Counted from the first letter of the stretch, positions 24,287-38,500 are shown. The stretch: DNA of 64,000 nucleotides from Calliopsis andreniformis (GCF_051401765.1 NW_027480423.1:12028001-12092000); one strand, 5' to 3'. Notes: generated by a model not told the origin, from the sequence alone. Numbers and translations: made by a program.

Positions 24287-25417
24287 GGTTGCCCGGAACG
24301 TAGAATTGGCCATCACTTTCAAACTGGTTGCAATTATTCCTGTTATGTGATGGAAACACTGTTGTATTTTAATTGCATTTTATGGTTCGGGCGTTGACTT
24401 CTAAGGCCCTAACTATTCAATCCGTTGGAGCAACGCCCTAGGGTGAAGCCTAGGTGGCTCGCAAAGTAGAAATGACCATAAGTTTCATACTGGTTGCAAT
24501 TATTCGTTTTATACGATGGAAAAACTGTTGTATTTATATTGTATTTTATGCTTCTGGCGTTGACTTCTAAGGCCCTAGCAGTTCGATCTAGTGGAGCAAC
24601 GCCGTAGAGTGAAGCCTAGGTTGCCCGGAAGGTAGAATTGGCCTTCTCTTTCAAACTGGTTGCAATTAATCCTTTTATACGATGGAAAAGCTGTTGTATT
24701 TATATCGTATTTTATGCTTCTGACGTTGACTTCTAAGGCCCTAACTATTCAATCCGTTGGAGCAACGCCCTAGGGTGAAGCCTAGGTGGCTCGGAAAGTA
24801 GAAATGACCATAAGTTTCATAGTGGTTGCAATTATTCGTTTTATACGGTGGAACAGCTATTGTATTTATATCGTATTTTATGCTTCTGGCGTTGACTTCG
24901 TAGGCCGTAACTATTTCGTCTGGTGGAGCAACGCCCTAGAGTTAAGTCTAGGTTTCCCGGAACGTAGAATTGGCCATCACCTTCAAACTGGTTGCAATTA
25001 TTCCTGATATATGATGGAAACACTGTTGTATTTTTCTTGCATTTTATGCATCGGGCGTTGACTTCTAAGGCCCTAACTATTCAATCTGTTGGAGCAACAC
25101 CCTAGGGTGAAGCCTAGCTTGCTCGGAAAGTAGAAGTGACCATAAGTTTCATACTGGTTGCAATTATTCGTTTTATACGGTGGAACAGCTATTGTATTTA
25201 TATCGTATTTTATGCTTCTGGCGTTGACTTCTTAGGCCGTAACTATTTGGTCTGGTGGAGCAACGCCCTGGAGTGAAGTCCAGGTTTCCCGGAACGTAGA
25301 ATTGGCCATCACTTTCAAACTGGTTGCAATTATTCCTGATATATGATGGAAACACTGTTGTATTTTTTTTGCATTTTATGGTTCGGGCGTTGACTTCTAA
25401 GGCCCTAACTATTCAAT
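24287..25417. repeat. 10-monomer higher-order repeat (zone IV), copy 2, partial
   Basis: Matches 22627-23757. The match ends in the B monomer where copy 1 has AATCCGTTGG with AGGTGGCTCGG and copy 2 has AATCTGTTGG with AGGTTGCTCGG. Confidence 0.86.
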
Positions 25418-25442
25418 CTGTTGGAGCAACGCCCTAGGGTGA

Positions 25443-27668
25443 AGCCTAGGTTGCTCGGAAAGTAGAAATGACCATAAGTTTCATACTGGCTGCAATTATT
25501 CCTTTTATACGATGGAAAAACTGTTGTATTTATATTGTATTTTATGCTTCTGGCGTTGACTTCTAAGGCACTAACTATTCGATCTGGTGGAACAACGCCC
25601 TAGAGTAAAGCCTAGGTTGCCTGGAACGTAGAATTGGCCATCACTTTCAAACTGGTTGCAATTATTCCTGTTATATGATACATACACTGTTGTATTTTTA
25701 TTGCATTTTATGCTTCGGGCGTTGACTTCTAAGGCCCTAACTATTCAATCTGTTGTAGCAACGCCATAGGGTCAAGCCTGGCTTGCTCGGAAAGTAGAAA
25801 TGACCATAAGTTTCATACTGGTTGCAACTATTCGTTTTATACGATGGAAATGCTGTTGTATTTATATCGTATTTTATGCTTCTGGCGTTGACTTCTTAGG
25901 CCGTAACTATTCGGTCTGGTGGAGCAACGCGCTGGAGTGAAACCTAGGTTGCCCGGAACGTAGAATTGGCCATCACTTTCAAACTGGTTGCAATTATTCC
26001 TGATATATGAAGGAAACACTGTTGTATTTTTTTTGCATTTTATGGTTCGGGCGTTGACTTCTAAGGCCCTAACTATTCAATCTGTTGGAGCAACGCCCTA
26101 GGGTGAAGCCTACGTTGCTCGGAAAGTAGAGATGACCATAAGTTTCATACTGGTTGCAATTATTCGTTTTATACGATGGAAAAACTGTTGTATTTATATT
26201 GTATTTTATGCTTCTGGCGTTGACTTCTAAGGCACTATCTATTCGATCTGGTGGAGCAACGCCCTAGAGCGAAGCCTAGGTTGCCCGGAACGTAGAATTG
26301 GCCATCACTTCCAAACTGGTTGCAATTATTCCTGTTATATGATGGAAACACTGTTGCATTTTTTTTGCATTTTATGGTTCGGGCGTTGACTTCTAAGGCC
26401 CTAACTATTCAATCTGTTGGAGCAACGCCCTAGGGTGAAGCCTAGGTTGCGCGGAAAGTAGAAATGACCATAAGTTTCTTACTGGTTGGAATTATTCGTT
26501 TTATACGATGGAAAAACTGTTGTATTTATATTGTATTTTTTGCTTCTGGCGTTGACGTCTAAGGCACTAGCTATTCGATCTGGTGGAACAACAGCCTAGG
26601 GTGCAGCCTAGCTTGCCCGGAACGTATAATTGACCATTACTTTCACACTGTTTGCAATTATTCCTTTTATACGATGGAAAAGCTGTTGTATTTATATCGC
26701 ATTTTATGCTTCTGGCGTTTACTTCTAAGGCCCTAACTATTCAATCTGTTGGAGCAACACCCTAGGGTGAAGTCTAGGTTGCTCGGAAAGTAGAAATGAC
26801 CATCAGTTTCATACTGGTTGCAATTATTCGTTTTATATGATGGAAAAACTGTTGTATTTATATTGCATTTTATGCTTCTGGCGTTGACTTCTAAGGCACT
26901 AACTATTCGATCTGGTGGAGCAACGCCCTAGAGTGAAGCCTAAGTTGCCCGGAACGTAGAATTGGCCATCACTTTCAAACTGGTTGCAATTAATCTTGTT
27001 ATACGATGGAAAAACTGTTGTATTTTTATTGCATTTTATGCTTCTGGCGTTCACTTCTTAGGCCCTAACTATTCGATCTGATGGAACAACAGCCTAGGGT
27101 GAAGCCTAGCTTGCCCGGAACGTAGAAATGACCATTACTTTCATACTGGTTGCAATTATTCGTTTTATACGATGGAAATGCTGTTGTATTTATATCGTAT
27201 TTTATGCTTCTGGCGTTGACTTCTTAGGACGTAACCATTCGGTCTGGTGGAGCAACGCGCTGGAGTGAAACCTTGGTTGCCCGGAACGTAGAATTGGCCA
27301 TCACTTTCAAACTGGTTGCAATTATTCGTGATATATGATGGAAACACTGTTGTATTTTTTTTGCATTTTGTGGTTCGGGCGTTGACTTCTAAGGCCCTAA
27401 TCATTCAATCTGTTGGAGCAACGCCCTAGGGCGAAGCCTAGGTTGCTCGGAAAGTAGAAATGACCATAAGTTTCATACGGGTTGCAATTATTCGTTTTAT
27501 ACGATGGAAAAACTGTTGTATTTATATTGTATTTTATGATTCTGTCGTTGACTTCTAAGGCACTATCTATTCGATCTGGTGGAGCAACGCCCTAGAGCGA
27601 AGCCTAGGTTGCCCGGAACGTAGAATTGGCCATCACTTCCAAACTGGTTGCAATTATTCCTGTTATAT
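25443..27668. repeat. 2.2 kb segmental duplication, first copy
   Basis: Matches about 31751-33976 at an offset of 6308 bp (38 monomers), and most of it also matches 41.9-43.78 kb. Shared marks are TGATACATACACTG, GTAGAGATGACC, TTGCGCGGAAAG, the GTATAATTGACC monomer (26624) and ATTTTGTGGTTCGG. It ends where this copy reads TGATGGAAACAC and the other TGATACATACAC. Confidence 0.85.
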
Positions 27669-28790
27669 GATGGAAACACTGTTGTGTTTTTTTTGCATTT
27701 TATGGTTCGGGCGTTGACTTCTAAGGCCCTAACTTTTCAATCTGTTGGAGCAACGCCCTAGGGTGAAGCCTAGGTTGCTCGGAAAGTAGAAATGACCATA
27801 AGTATCATACTGGTTGCAATTATTCGTTTTATACGATGGAAAAACTGTTGTATTTATATTGTATTTTATGCTTCTGGCGTTGACTTTTAAGGCCCTAGCT
27901 GTTCGATCTAGTGGAGCAACGCCTTGGAGTGAAGCCTAGGTTGCCCGGAACGTAGAATTGGCCATCACTTTCAAACTGGTTACAATTATTCGTTTTATAC
28001 GATGCAAACGCTGTTGTATTTATATCGTATTTTATGCGTCTGGCGTTTACTTCTAAGGACCTAACTATTCGATCTGGTGGAGCAACGCCCTAGAGTGGAT
28101 CCTAGGTTGCTCGGAATGTAGAAATGACCATAACTTTCACACTGGTTGCAATTATTCGTTTTATACGATGGAAAAGCTGTTGTATTTATATTGTATTTTA
28201 TGCTTCTGGCGTTGACTTCTAAGGCACTAACTATTCGATCTGGTGGAGCAACGCCCTAGAGTGAAGCCTAGGTTGCCCGGGACGTAGAATTGGCCACCAC
28301 TTTCAAACTGGTTGCAATTATTCCTGTTATATTATGGAAACACTGTTGTATTTTTATTGCATTTTATGCTTCGGGCGTTGACTTCTAAGGCCCTAACTAT
28401 TCAATCTGTTGGAGCAACGCCCTAGGGTGAAGCCTAGGTTACTCGGAAAGTAGAAATGACCATAAGTTTCATACTGGCTGCAATTATTCGTTTTACACGA
28501 TGGAAAAACTTTTGTATTTATATTGTATTTTATGCTTCTGGCGTTGACTTCTAAGGCACTATCTATTCGGTCTGGTGGAGCAACGCGCTGGAGTGAAACC
28601 TAGGTTGCCCGCAACGTAGAATTGGCCATCACTTTCAAACTGGTTGCAATTATTCCTGATATATGATGGAAACACTGTTGTATTTTTTTTGCATTTTATG
28701 GTACGGGCGTTGACTTCTAAGGCCCTAACTATTCAATCTGTTGGAGCAACGCCCTAGGGTGAAGCCTAGGTTGCTCGGAAAGTAGAAATG
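27669..28790. repeat. Mosaic satellite monomers including a BamHI-type variant
   Basis: This stretch joins monomers of several classes: TTACAATTATTCG with ATGCAAACGC, the GGATCC variant at 28097-28102, CCCGGGACG with CCACCAC, and GGTACGGGCG at 28700. Parts recur at 40.0-40.6 and 45.7-46.2 kb. It is all 166 bp satellite. Confidence 0.8.
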
Positions 28791-30215
28791 ACCATAAGTT
28801 TCATACTGGTTGCAATTATTCGTTTTATACGATGGAAAAACTTTTGTATTTATATTGTATTTTATGCTTCTGGCGTTGACTTCTAAGGCACTATCTATTC
28901 GATCTGGTGGAGCAACGCCCTAGAGCGAAGCCTAGGTTGCCCGGAACGTAGAATTGGCCATCACTTCCAAACTGGTTGCAATTATTCCTGTTATATGGTG
29001 GAAACACTGTTGTATTTTTCTTGCATTTTATGCATCGGGCGTTGACTTCTAAGGCCCTAACTATTCAATCTGTTGGAGCAACACCCTAGGGTGAAGCCTA
29101 GCTAGCTCGGAAAGTAGAAGTGACCATAAGTTTCATACTGGTTGCAATTATTCGTTTTATACGGTGGAACAGCTATTGTTTTTATATCGTATTTTATGCT
29201 TCTGGCGTTGACTTCATAGGCCGTAACTATTTGGTCTGGTGGAGCAACGCCCTAGAGTGAAGTCTAGGTTTCCCGGAACGTAGAATTGGCCATCACTTTC
29301 AAACTGGTTGCAATTATTCCTGATATATGATGGAAACACTGTTGTATTTTTTTTGCATTTTATGGTTCGGGCGTTGACTTCTAAGGCCCTAACTATTCAA
29401 TCTGTTGGAGCAACGCCCTAGGGTGAAGCCTAGGTGGCTCGGAAAGTAGAAATGACCATAAGTTTCATACTGGCTGCAATTATTCGTTTTATACGATGGA
29501 AAAACTGTTGTATTTATATTGTATTTTATGCTTCTGGCGTTGACGTCTAAGGCACTAACTACTCGATCTGGTGGAGCAACGCCCTAGAGTGAAGCCTAGG
29601 TTGCCTGGAACGTAGAATTGGCCATCACTTTCAAACTGGTTGCAATTATTCCTGTTATATGATAGATACACTGTTGTATTTTTACTGCATTTTATGCTTC
29701 GGGCGTTGACTTCTAAGGCCCTAACTATTCAATCTGTTGGAGCACCGCCATAGGGTCAAGCCTAGCTTGCTCGGAAAGTAGAAATGACCATAAGTTTCAT
29801 ACTGGTTGCAATTATTCGTTTTATACGATGGAAATGCTGTTGTATTTATATCGTATTTTATGCTTCTGGCGTTGACTTCTTAGGCCGTAACTATTCGGTC
29901 TGGTGGAGCAACGCGCTGGAGTGAAACCTAGGTTGCCCGGAACGTAGAATTGGCCGTCACTTTCAAACTGGTTGCAATTATTCCTGATATATGATGGAAA
30001 CACTGTTGTATTTTTTTTGCATTTTATGGTTCGGGCGTTGACTTCTAAGGCCCTAACTATTCAATCTGTTGGAGCAACGCCCTAGGGTGAAGCCTAGGTG
30101 GCTCGGAAAGTAGAAATGACCATTAGTTTCAAACTGGTTGCAATTATTCGTTTTATGCGATGGAAAAACTGTTGTATTTATATTGTATTTTATGCTTCTG
30201 GCGTTGACTTCTAAG
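28791..30215. repeat. 1.4 kb block present three times, copy 1
   Basis: Matches about 38585-40009 (offset 9794 bp, 59 monomers) and, through that copy, about 44229-45653. Shared variants are TATATGGTGGAAACAC with a TTTTTCTTGC run, GCTATTGTTTTTATATCG, TGATAGATACACTG, GAGCACCGCC and TTTTATGCGATGG. Confidence 0.83.
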
Positions 30216-31480
30216 GCCCTAGCAGTTCGATCTAGTGGAGCAACGCCGTAGAGTGAAGCCTAGGTTGCCCGGAAGGTAGAATTGGCCTTCTCTTTCAAAC
30301 TGGTTGCAATTAATCCTTTTATACGATGGAAAAGCTGTTGTATTTATATCGTATTTTATGCTTCTGACGTTGACTTCTAAGGCCCTAACTATTCAATCCG
30401 TTGGAGCAACGCCCTAGGGTGAAGCCTAGGTGGCTCGGAAAGTAGAAATGACCATAAGTTTCATACTGGTTGCAATTATTCGTTTTATACGGTGGAACAC
30501 CTATTGTATTTATATCGTATTTTATGCTTCTGGCGTTGACTTCTTAGGCCGTAACTATTTCGTCTGGTGGAGCAACGCCCTAGAGTGAAGTCTAGGTTTC
30601 CCGGAACGTAGAATTGGCCATCACCTTCAAACTGGTTGCAATTATTCCTGATATATGATGGAAACACTGTTGTATTTTTCTTGCATTTTATGCATCGGGC
30701 GTTGACTTCTAAGGCCCTAACTATTCAATCTGTTGGAGCAACACCCTAGGGTGAAGCCTAGCTTGCTCGGAAAGTAGAAGTGACCATAAGTTTCATACTG
30801 GTTGCAATTATTCGTTTTATACGGTGGAACAGCTATTGTATTTATATCGTATTTTATGCTTCTGGCGTTGACTTCTTAGGCCGTAACTATTTGGTCTGGT
30901 GGAGCAACGCCCTGGAGTGAAGTCCAGGTTTCCCGGAACGTAGAATTGGCCATCACTTTCAAACTGGTTGCAATTATTCCTGATATATGATGGAAACACT
31001 GTTGTATTTTTTTTGCATTTTATGGTTCGGGCGTTGACTTCTAAGGCCCTAACTATTCAATCTGTTGGAGCAACGCCCTAGGGTGAAGCCTAGGTTGCTC
31101 GGAAAGTAGAAATGACCATAAGTTTCATACTGGCTGCAATTATTCCTTTTATACGATGGAAAAACTGTTGTATTTATATTGTATTTTATGCTTCTGGCGT
31201 TGACTTCTAAGGCACTAACTATTCGATCTGGTGGAACAACGCCCTAGAGTAAAGCCTAGGTTGCCTGGAACGTAGAATTGGCCATCACTTTCAAACTGGT
31301 TGCAATTATTCCTGTTATATGATACATACACTGTTGTATTTTTATTGCATTTTATGCTTCGGGCGTTGACTTCTAAGGCCCGAACTATTCAATCTGTTGG
31401 AGCAACGCCATAGGGTCAAGCCTAGCTTGCTCGGAAAGTTGAAATGACCATAAGTTTCATACTGGTTGCAATTATTCGTT
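30216..31480. repeat. Segment homologous to 24.57-25.84 kb (34-monomer offset)
   Basis: CCTAGCAGTTCG, GCCTTCTCTTTC and the paired ACGGTGGAAC monomers match 24572 onward at an offset of 5644 bp. The same segment, from about 30420, matches 41210 onward at an offset of 10790 bp (65 monomers). Confidence 0.83.
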
Positions 31481-31874
31481 TTATACGATGGAAATGCTGT
31501 TGTATTTATATCGTATTTTATGCTTCTGGCGTTGACTTCTAAGGCACTATCTATTCGATCTGGTGGAAAAACGCCCTAGAGCGAAGCCTAGGTTGCCCGG
31601 AACGTAGAATTGGCCATCACTTTCAAACTGGTTGCAATTATTCCTGATATATGATGGAAACACTGTTGTATTTTATTTGCATTTTATGGTTCGGGCGTTG
31701 ACTTCTAAGGCCCTAGCTATTCAATCTGTTGGAGCAACGCCCTAGGGTGACGCCTAGGTTGCTCGGAAAGTAGAAATGACCATAAGTTTCATACTGGCTG
31801 AAATTATTCCTTTTATACGATGGAAAAACTGTTGTATTTATATTGTATTTTATGCTTCTGGCGTTGACTTCTAA
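31211..31874. repeat. Four-monomer insertion or duplication (664 bp)
   Basis: GGCACTAACTATTCGATC followed by GGTGGAACAACGCCC starts at 31211 and again at 31875, exactly 664 bp apart. The partner region at 41.2-43.8 kb lacks the extra four monomers, so the offset changes from 10790 to 10126 bp across it. This copy contains a hybrid monomer with GGTGGAAAAACGCCC near 31563. Confidence 0.82.
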
Positions 31875-31984
31875 GGCACTAACTATTCGATCTGGTGGAA
31901 CAACGCCCTAGAGTAAAGCCTAGGTTGCCTGGAACGTAGAATTGGCCATCACTTTCAAACTGGTTGCAATTATTCCTGTTATAT

Positions 31985-33976
31985 GATACATACACTGTTG
32001 TATTTTTATTGCATTTTATGCTTCGGGCGTTGACTTCTAAGGCCCTAACTATTCAATCTGTTGGAGCAACGCCATAGGGTCAAGCCTAGCTTGCTCGGAA
32101 AGTTGAAATGACCATAAGTTTCATACTGGTTGCAATTATTCGTTTTATACGATGGAAATGCTGTTGTATTTATATCGTATTTTATGCTTCTGGCGTTGAC
32201 TTCTTAGGCCGTAACTATTCGGTCTGGTGGAGCAACGCGCTGGAGTGAAACCTAGGTTGCCCGGAACGTAGAATTGGCCATCACTTTCAAACTGGTTGCA
32301 ATTATTCCTGATATATGAAGGAAACACTGTTGTATTTTTTTTGCATTTTATGGTTCGGGCGTTGACTTCTAAGGCCCTAACTATTCAATCTGTTGGAGCA
32401 ACGCCCTAGGGTGAAGCCTACGTTGCTCGGAAAGTAGAGATGACCATAAGTTTCATACTGGTTGCAATTATTCGTTTTATACGATGGAAAAACTGTTGTA
32501 TTTATATTGTATTTTATGCTTCTGGCGTTGACTTCTAAGGCACTATCTATTCGATCTGGTGGAGCAACGCCCTAGAGCGAAGCCTAGGTTGCCCGGAACG
32601 TAGAATTGGCCATCACTTCCAAACTGGTTGCAATTATTCCTGTTATATGATGGAAACACTGTTGCATTTTTTTCGCATTTTATGGTTCGGGCGTTGACTT
32701 CTAAGGCCCTAACTATTCAATCTGTTGGAGCAACGCCCTAGGGTGAAGCCTAGGTTGCGCGGAAAGTAGAAATGACCATAAGTTTCTTACTGGTTGGAAT
32801 TATTCGTTTTATACGATGGAAAAACTGTTGTATTTATATTGTATTTTTTGCTTCTGGCGTTGACGTCTAAGGCACTAACTATTCGATCTGGTGGAACAAC
32901 AGCCTAGGGTGAAGCCTAGCTTGCCCGGGACGTATAATTGACCATTACTTTCACACTGTTTGCAATTATTCCTTTTATACGATGGAAAAGCTGTTGTATT
33001 TATATCGCATTTTATGCTTCTGGCGTTTACTTCTAAGGCCCTAACTATTCAATCTGTTGGAGCAACACCCTAGGGTGAAGTCTAGGTTGCTCGGAAAGTA
33101 GAAATGACCATCAGTTTCATACTGGTTGCAATTATTCGTTTTATATGATGGAAAAACTGTTGTATTTATATTGCATTTTATGCTTCTGGCGTTGACTTCT
33201 AAGGCACTAACTATTCGATCTGGTGGAGCAACGCCCTAGAGTGAAGCCTAAGTTGCCCGGAACGTAGAATTGGCCATCACTTTCAAACTGGTTGCAATTA
33301 ATCTTGTTATACGATGGAAAAACTGTTGTATTTTTATTGCATTTTATGCTTCTGGCGTTCACTTCTTAGGCCCTAACTATTCGATCTGATGGAACAACAG
33401 CCTAGGGTGAAGCCTAGCTTGCCCGGAACGTAGAAATGACCATTACTTTCATACTGGTTGCAATTATTCGTTTTATACGATGGAAATGCTGTTGTATTTA
33501 TATCGTATTTTATGCTTCTGGCGTTGACTTCTTAGGACGTAACCATTCGGTCTGGTGGAGCAACGCGCTGGAGTGAAACCTTGGTTGCCCGGAACGTAGA
33601 ATTGGCCATCACTTTCAAACTGGTTGCAATTATTCCTGATATATGATGGAAACACTGTTGTATTTTTTTTGCATTTTGTGGTTCGGGCGTTGACTTCTAA
33701 GGCGCTAATCATTCAATCTGTTGGAGCAACGCCCTAGGGCGAAGCCTAGGTTGCTCGGAAAGTAGAAATGACCATAAGTTTCATACGGGTTGCAATTATT
33801 CGTTTTATACGATGGAAAAACTGTTGTATTTATATTGTATTTTATGATTCTGGCGTTGACTTCTAAGGCACTATCTATTCGATCTGGTGGAGCAACGCCC
33901 TAGAGCGAAGCCTAGGTTGCCCGGAACGTAGAATTGGCCATCACTTCCAAACTGGTTGCAATTATTCCTGTTATAT
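31985..33976. repeat. Variable-length HOR family, 12-monomer unit
   Basis: Units are counted from the GATACATACACTG landmark at 31985, 33977 and 35471. This unit is 1992 bp. It holds the GTATAATTGACC marker at 32932, the TTGCGCGGAAAG monomer and the TTTTATATGATGG monomer. Confidence 0.88.
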
Positions 33977-35470
33977 GATACATACACTGTTGTATTTTTA
34001 TTGCATTTTATGCTTCGGGCGTTGACTTCTAAGGCCCTAACTATTCAATCTGTTGGAGCAACGCCATAGGGTCAAGCCTAGCTTGCTCGGAAAGTTGAAA
34101 TGACCATAAGTTTCATACTGGTTGCAATTATTCGTTTTATACGATGGAAATGCTGTTGTATTTATATCGTATTTTATGCTTCTGGCGTTGACTTCTTAGG
34201 CCGTAACTATTCGGTCTGGTGGAGCAACGCGCTGGAGTGAAACCTAGGTTGCCCGGAACGTAGAATTGGCCATCACTTTCAAACTGGTTGCAATTATTCC
34301 TGATATATGAAGGAAACACTGTTGTATTTTTTTTGCATTTTATGGTTCGGGCGTTGACTTCTAAGGCCCTAACTATTCAATCTGTTGGAGCAACGCCCTA
34401 GGGTGAAGCCTACGTTGCTCGGAAAGTAGAGATGACCATAAGTTTCATACTGGTTGCAATTATTCGTTTTATACGATGGAAAAACTGTTGTATTTATATT
34501 GTATTTTATGCTTCTGGCGTTGACTTCTAAGGCACTATCTATTCGATCTGGTGGAGCAACGCCCTAGAGCGGAGCCTAGGTTGCCCGGAACGTAGAATTG
34601 GCCATCACTTCCAAACTGGTTGCAATTATTCCTGTTATATGATGGAAACACTGTTGCATTTTTTTTGCATTTTATGGTTCGGGCGTTGACTTCTAAGGCC
34701 CTAACTATTCAATCTGTTGGAGCAACGCCCTAGGGTGAAGCCTAGGTTGCGCGGAAAGTAGAAATGACCATAAGTTTCTTACTGGTTGGAATTATTCGTT
34801 TTATACGATGGAAAAACTGTTGTATTTATATTGTATTTTTTGCTTCTGGCGTTGACGTCTAAGGCGCTAACTATTCGATCTGGTGGAACAACAGCCTAGG
34901 GTGAAGCCTAGCTTGCCCGGAACGTATAATTGACCATTACTTTCACACTGTTTGCAATTATTCCTTTTATACGATGGAAAAGCTGTTGTATTTATATCGC
35001 ATTTTATGCTTCTGGCGTTTACTTCTAAGGCCCTAACTATTCAATCTGTTGGAGCAACACCCTAGGGTGAAGTCTAGGTTGCTCGGAAAGTAGAAATGAC
35101 CATCAGTTTCATACTGGTTGCAATTATTCGTTTTATATGATGGAAAAACTGTTGTATTTATATTGCATTTTATGCTTCTGGCGTTGACTTCTAAGGCACT
35201 AACTATTCGATCTGGTGGAGCAACGCCCTAGAGTGAAGCCTAAGTTGCCCGGAACGTAGAATTGGCCATCACTTTCAAACTGGTTGCAATTAATCTTGTT
35301 ATACGATGGAAAAACTGTTGTATTTTTATTGTATTTTATGCTTCTGGCGTTCACTTCTTAGGCCCTAACTATTCGATCTGATGGAACAACAGCCTAGGGT
35401 GAAGCCTAGGTTGCCTGGAACGTAGAATTGGCCATCACTTTCAAACTGGTTGCAATTATTCCTGTTATAT
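33977..35470. repeat. Variable-length HOR family, 9-monomer unit
   Basis: The same order as the preceding unit but 1494 bp long: it stops after the AACAACAGCC monomer and jumps (near 35410) to GGTTGCCTGGAACG, skipping three monomers. The marker is at 34924. Confidence 0.88.
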
Positions 35471-37280
35471 GATACATACACTGTTGTATTTTTATTGCAT
35501 TTTATGCTTCGGGCGTTGACTTCTAAGGCCCTAACTATTCAATCTGTTGGAGCAACGCCATAGGGTCAAGCCTAGCTTGCTCGGAAAGTTGAAATGACCA
35601 TAAGTTTCATACTGGTTGCAATTATTCGTTTTATACGATGGAAATGCTGTTGTATTTATATCGTATTTTATGCTTCTGGCGTTGACTTCTTAGGCCGTAA
35701 CTATTCGGTCTGGTGGAGCAACGCGCTGGAGTGAAACCTAGGTTGCCCGGAACGTAGAATTGGCCATCACTTTCAAACTGGTTGCAATTATTCCTGATAT
35801 ATGAAGGAAACACTGTTGTATTTTTTTTGCATTTTATGGTTCGGGCGTTGACTTCTAAGGCCCTAACTATTCAATCTGTTGGAGCAACGCCCTAGGGTGA
35901 AGCCTACGTTGCTCGGAAAGTAGAGATGACCATAAGTTTCGTACTGGTTGCAATTATTCGTTTTATACGATGGAAAAACTGTTGTATTTATATTGTATTT
36001 TATGCTTCTGGCGTTGACTTCTAAGGCACTATCTATTCGATCTGGTGGAGCAACGCCCTAGAGCGGAGCCTAGGTTGCCCGGAACGTAGAATTGGCCATC
36101 ACTTCCAAACTGGTTGCAATTATTCCTGTTATATGATGGAAACACTTATGCATTTTTTTTGCATTTTATGGTTCGGGCGTTGACTTCTAAGGCCCTAACT
36201 ATTCAATCTGTTGGAGCAACGCCCTAGGGTGAAGCCTAGGTTGCGCGGAAAGTAGAAATTACCATAAGTTTCTTACTGGTTGGAATTATTCGTTTTATAC
36301 GATGGAAAAACTGTTGTATTTATACTGTATTTTTTGCTTCTGGCGTTGACGTCTAAGGCACTAACTATTCGATCTGGTGGAACAACAGCCTAGGGTGAAG
36401 CCTAGCTTGCCCGGAACGTATAATTGACCATTACTTTCACACTGTTTGCAATTATTCCTTTTATACGATGGAAAAGCTGTTGTATTTATATCGCATTTTA
36501 TGCTTCTGGCGTTTACTTCTAAGGCCCTAACTATTCAATCTGTTGGAGCAACACCCTAGGGTGAAGTCTAGGTTGCTCGGAAAGTAGAAATGACCATCAG
36601 TTTCATACTGGTTGCAATTATTCGTTTTATATGATGGAAAAACTGTTGTATTTATATTGCATTTTATGCTTCTGGCGTTGACTTCTAAGGCACTAACTAT
36701 TCGATCTGGTGGAGCAACGCCCTAGAGTGAAGCCTAAGTTGCCCGGAACGTAGAATTGGCCATCACTTTCAAACTGGTTGCAATTAATCTTGTTATACGA
36801 TGGAAAAACTGTTGTATTTTTATTGCATTTTATGCTTCTGGCGTTCACTTCTTAGGCCCTAACTATTCGATCTGATGGAACAACAGCCTAGGGTGAAGCC
36901 TAGCTTGCCCGGAACGTAGAAATGACCATTACTTTCATACTGGTTGCAATTATTCGTTTTATACGATGGAAATGCTGTTGTATTTATATCGTATTTTATG
37001 CTTCTGGCGTTGAGTTCTTAGGACGTAACCATTCGGTCTGGTGGAGCAACGCGCTGGAGTGAAACCTTGGTTGCCCGGAACGTAGAATTGGCCATCACTT
37101 TCAAACTGGTTGCAATTATTCCTGATATATGATGGAAACACTGTTGTATTTTTTTTGCATTTTGTGGTTCGGGCGTTGACTTCTAAGGCGCTAATCATTC
37201 AATCTGTTGGAGCAGCGCCCTAGGGCGAAGCCTAGGTTGCTCGGAAAGTAGAAATGACCATAAGTTTCATACGGGTTGCA
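35471..37280. repeat. Variable-length HOR family, third unit
   Basis: Repeats the 12-mer order through the ATTTTGTGGTTCGG monomer (marker at 36418; 36959 corresponds to 33473). Private changes are TTTCGTACTGG near 35938, AACACTTATGC near 36143 and GTTGAGTTCTTAGG near 37010. After about 37280 it switches to monomers with GGTACGGGCG. Confidence 0.85.
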
Positions 37281-38500
37281 ATTATTCCTTTTATACGATG
37301 GAAAAACTGTTGTATTTATATTGTATTTTATGCTTCTGGCGTTGACTTCTAAGGCACTATCTATTCGGTCTGGTGGAGCAACGCGCTGGAGTGAAACCTA
37401 GGTTGCCCGCAACGTAGAATTGGCCATCACTTTCAAACTGGTTGCAATTATTCCTGATATATGATGGAAACACTGTTATATTTTTTTTGCATTTTATGGT
37501 ACGGGCGTTGACTTCTAAGGCCCTAACTATTCAATCTGTTGGAGCAACGCCCTAGGGTGAAGCCTAGGTTGCTCGGAAAGTAGAAATGACCATAAGTTTC
37601 ATACTGGTTGCAATTATTCGTTTTATACGATGGAAAAACTGTTGTATTTATATTGTATTTTATGCTTCTGGCGTTGACTTCTAAGGCACTATCTATTCGA
37701 TCTGGTGGAGCAACGCCCTAGAGCGAAGCCTAGGTTGCCCGGAACGTAGAATTGGCCATCACTTCCAAACTGGTTGCAATTATTCCTGTTATATGATGGA
37801 AACACTGTTGCATTTTTTTTGCATTTTATGGTTCGGGCGTTGACTTCTAAGGCCCTAACTATTCAATCTGTTGGAGCAACGCCCTAGGGTGAAGCCTAGG
37901 TTGCGCGGAAAGTAGAAATGACCATAAGTTTCTTACTGGTTGGAATTATTCGTTTTATACGATGGAAAAACTGTTGTATTTATATTGTATTTTTTGCTTC
38001 TGGCGTTGACGTCTAAGGCACTAACTATTCGATCTGGTGGAACAACAGCCTAGGGTGAAGCCTAGCTTGCCCGGAACGTATAATTGACCATTACTTTCAC
38101 ACTGTTTGCAATTATTCCTTTTATACGATGGAAAAGCTGTTGTATTTATATCGCATTTTATGCTTCTGGCGTTTACTTCTAAGGCCCTAACTATTCAATC
38201 TGTTGGAGCAACACCCTAGGGTGAAGTCTAGGTTGCTCGGAAAGTAGAAATGACCATCAGTTTCATACTGGTTGCAATTATTTGTTTTATATGATGGAAA
38301 AACTGTTGTATTTATATTGCATTTTATGGTTCGGGCGTTGACTTCTAAGGCCCTAACTATTCAATCTGTTGGAGCAACGCCCTAGGGTGAAGCCTAGGTT
38401 GCGCGGAAAGTAGAAATGACCATAAGTTTCTTACTGGTTGGAATTATTCGTTTTATACGATGGAAAAACTGTTGTATTTATATTGTATTTTTTGCTTCTG
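37281..38500. repeat. Satellite segment with fourth copy of the GTATAATTGACC marker
   Basis: The marker is at 38078, 1660 bp (10 monomers) after the previous one, so the spacing in this family is 12, 9 then 10. The segment joins the GGTACGGGCG monomer (37499, like 28700) to TTGCGCGGAAAG monomers, which appear twice (near 37902 and 38400). Confidence 0.82.
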
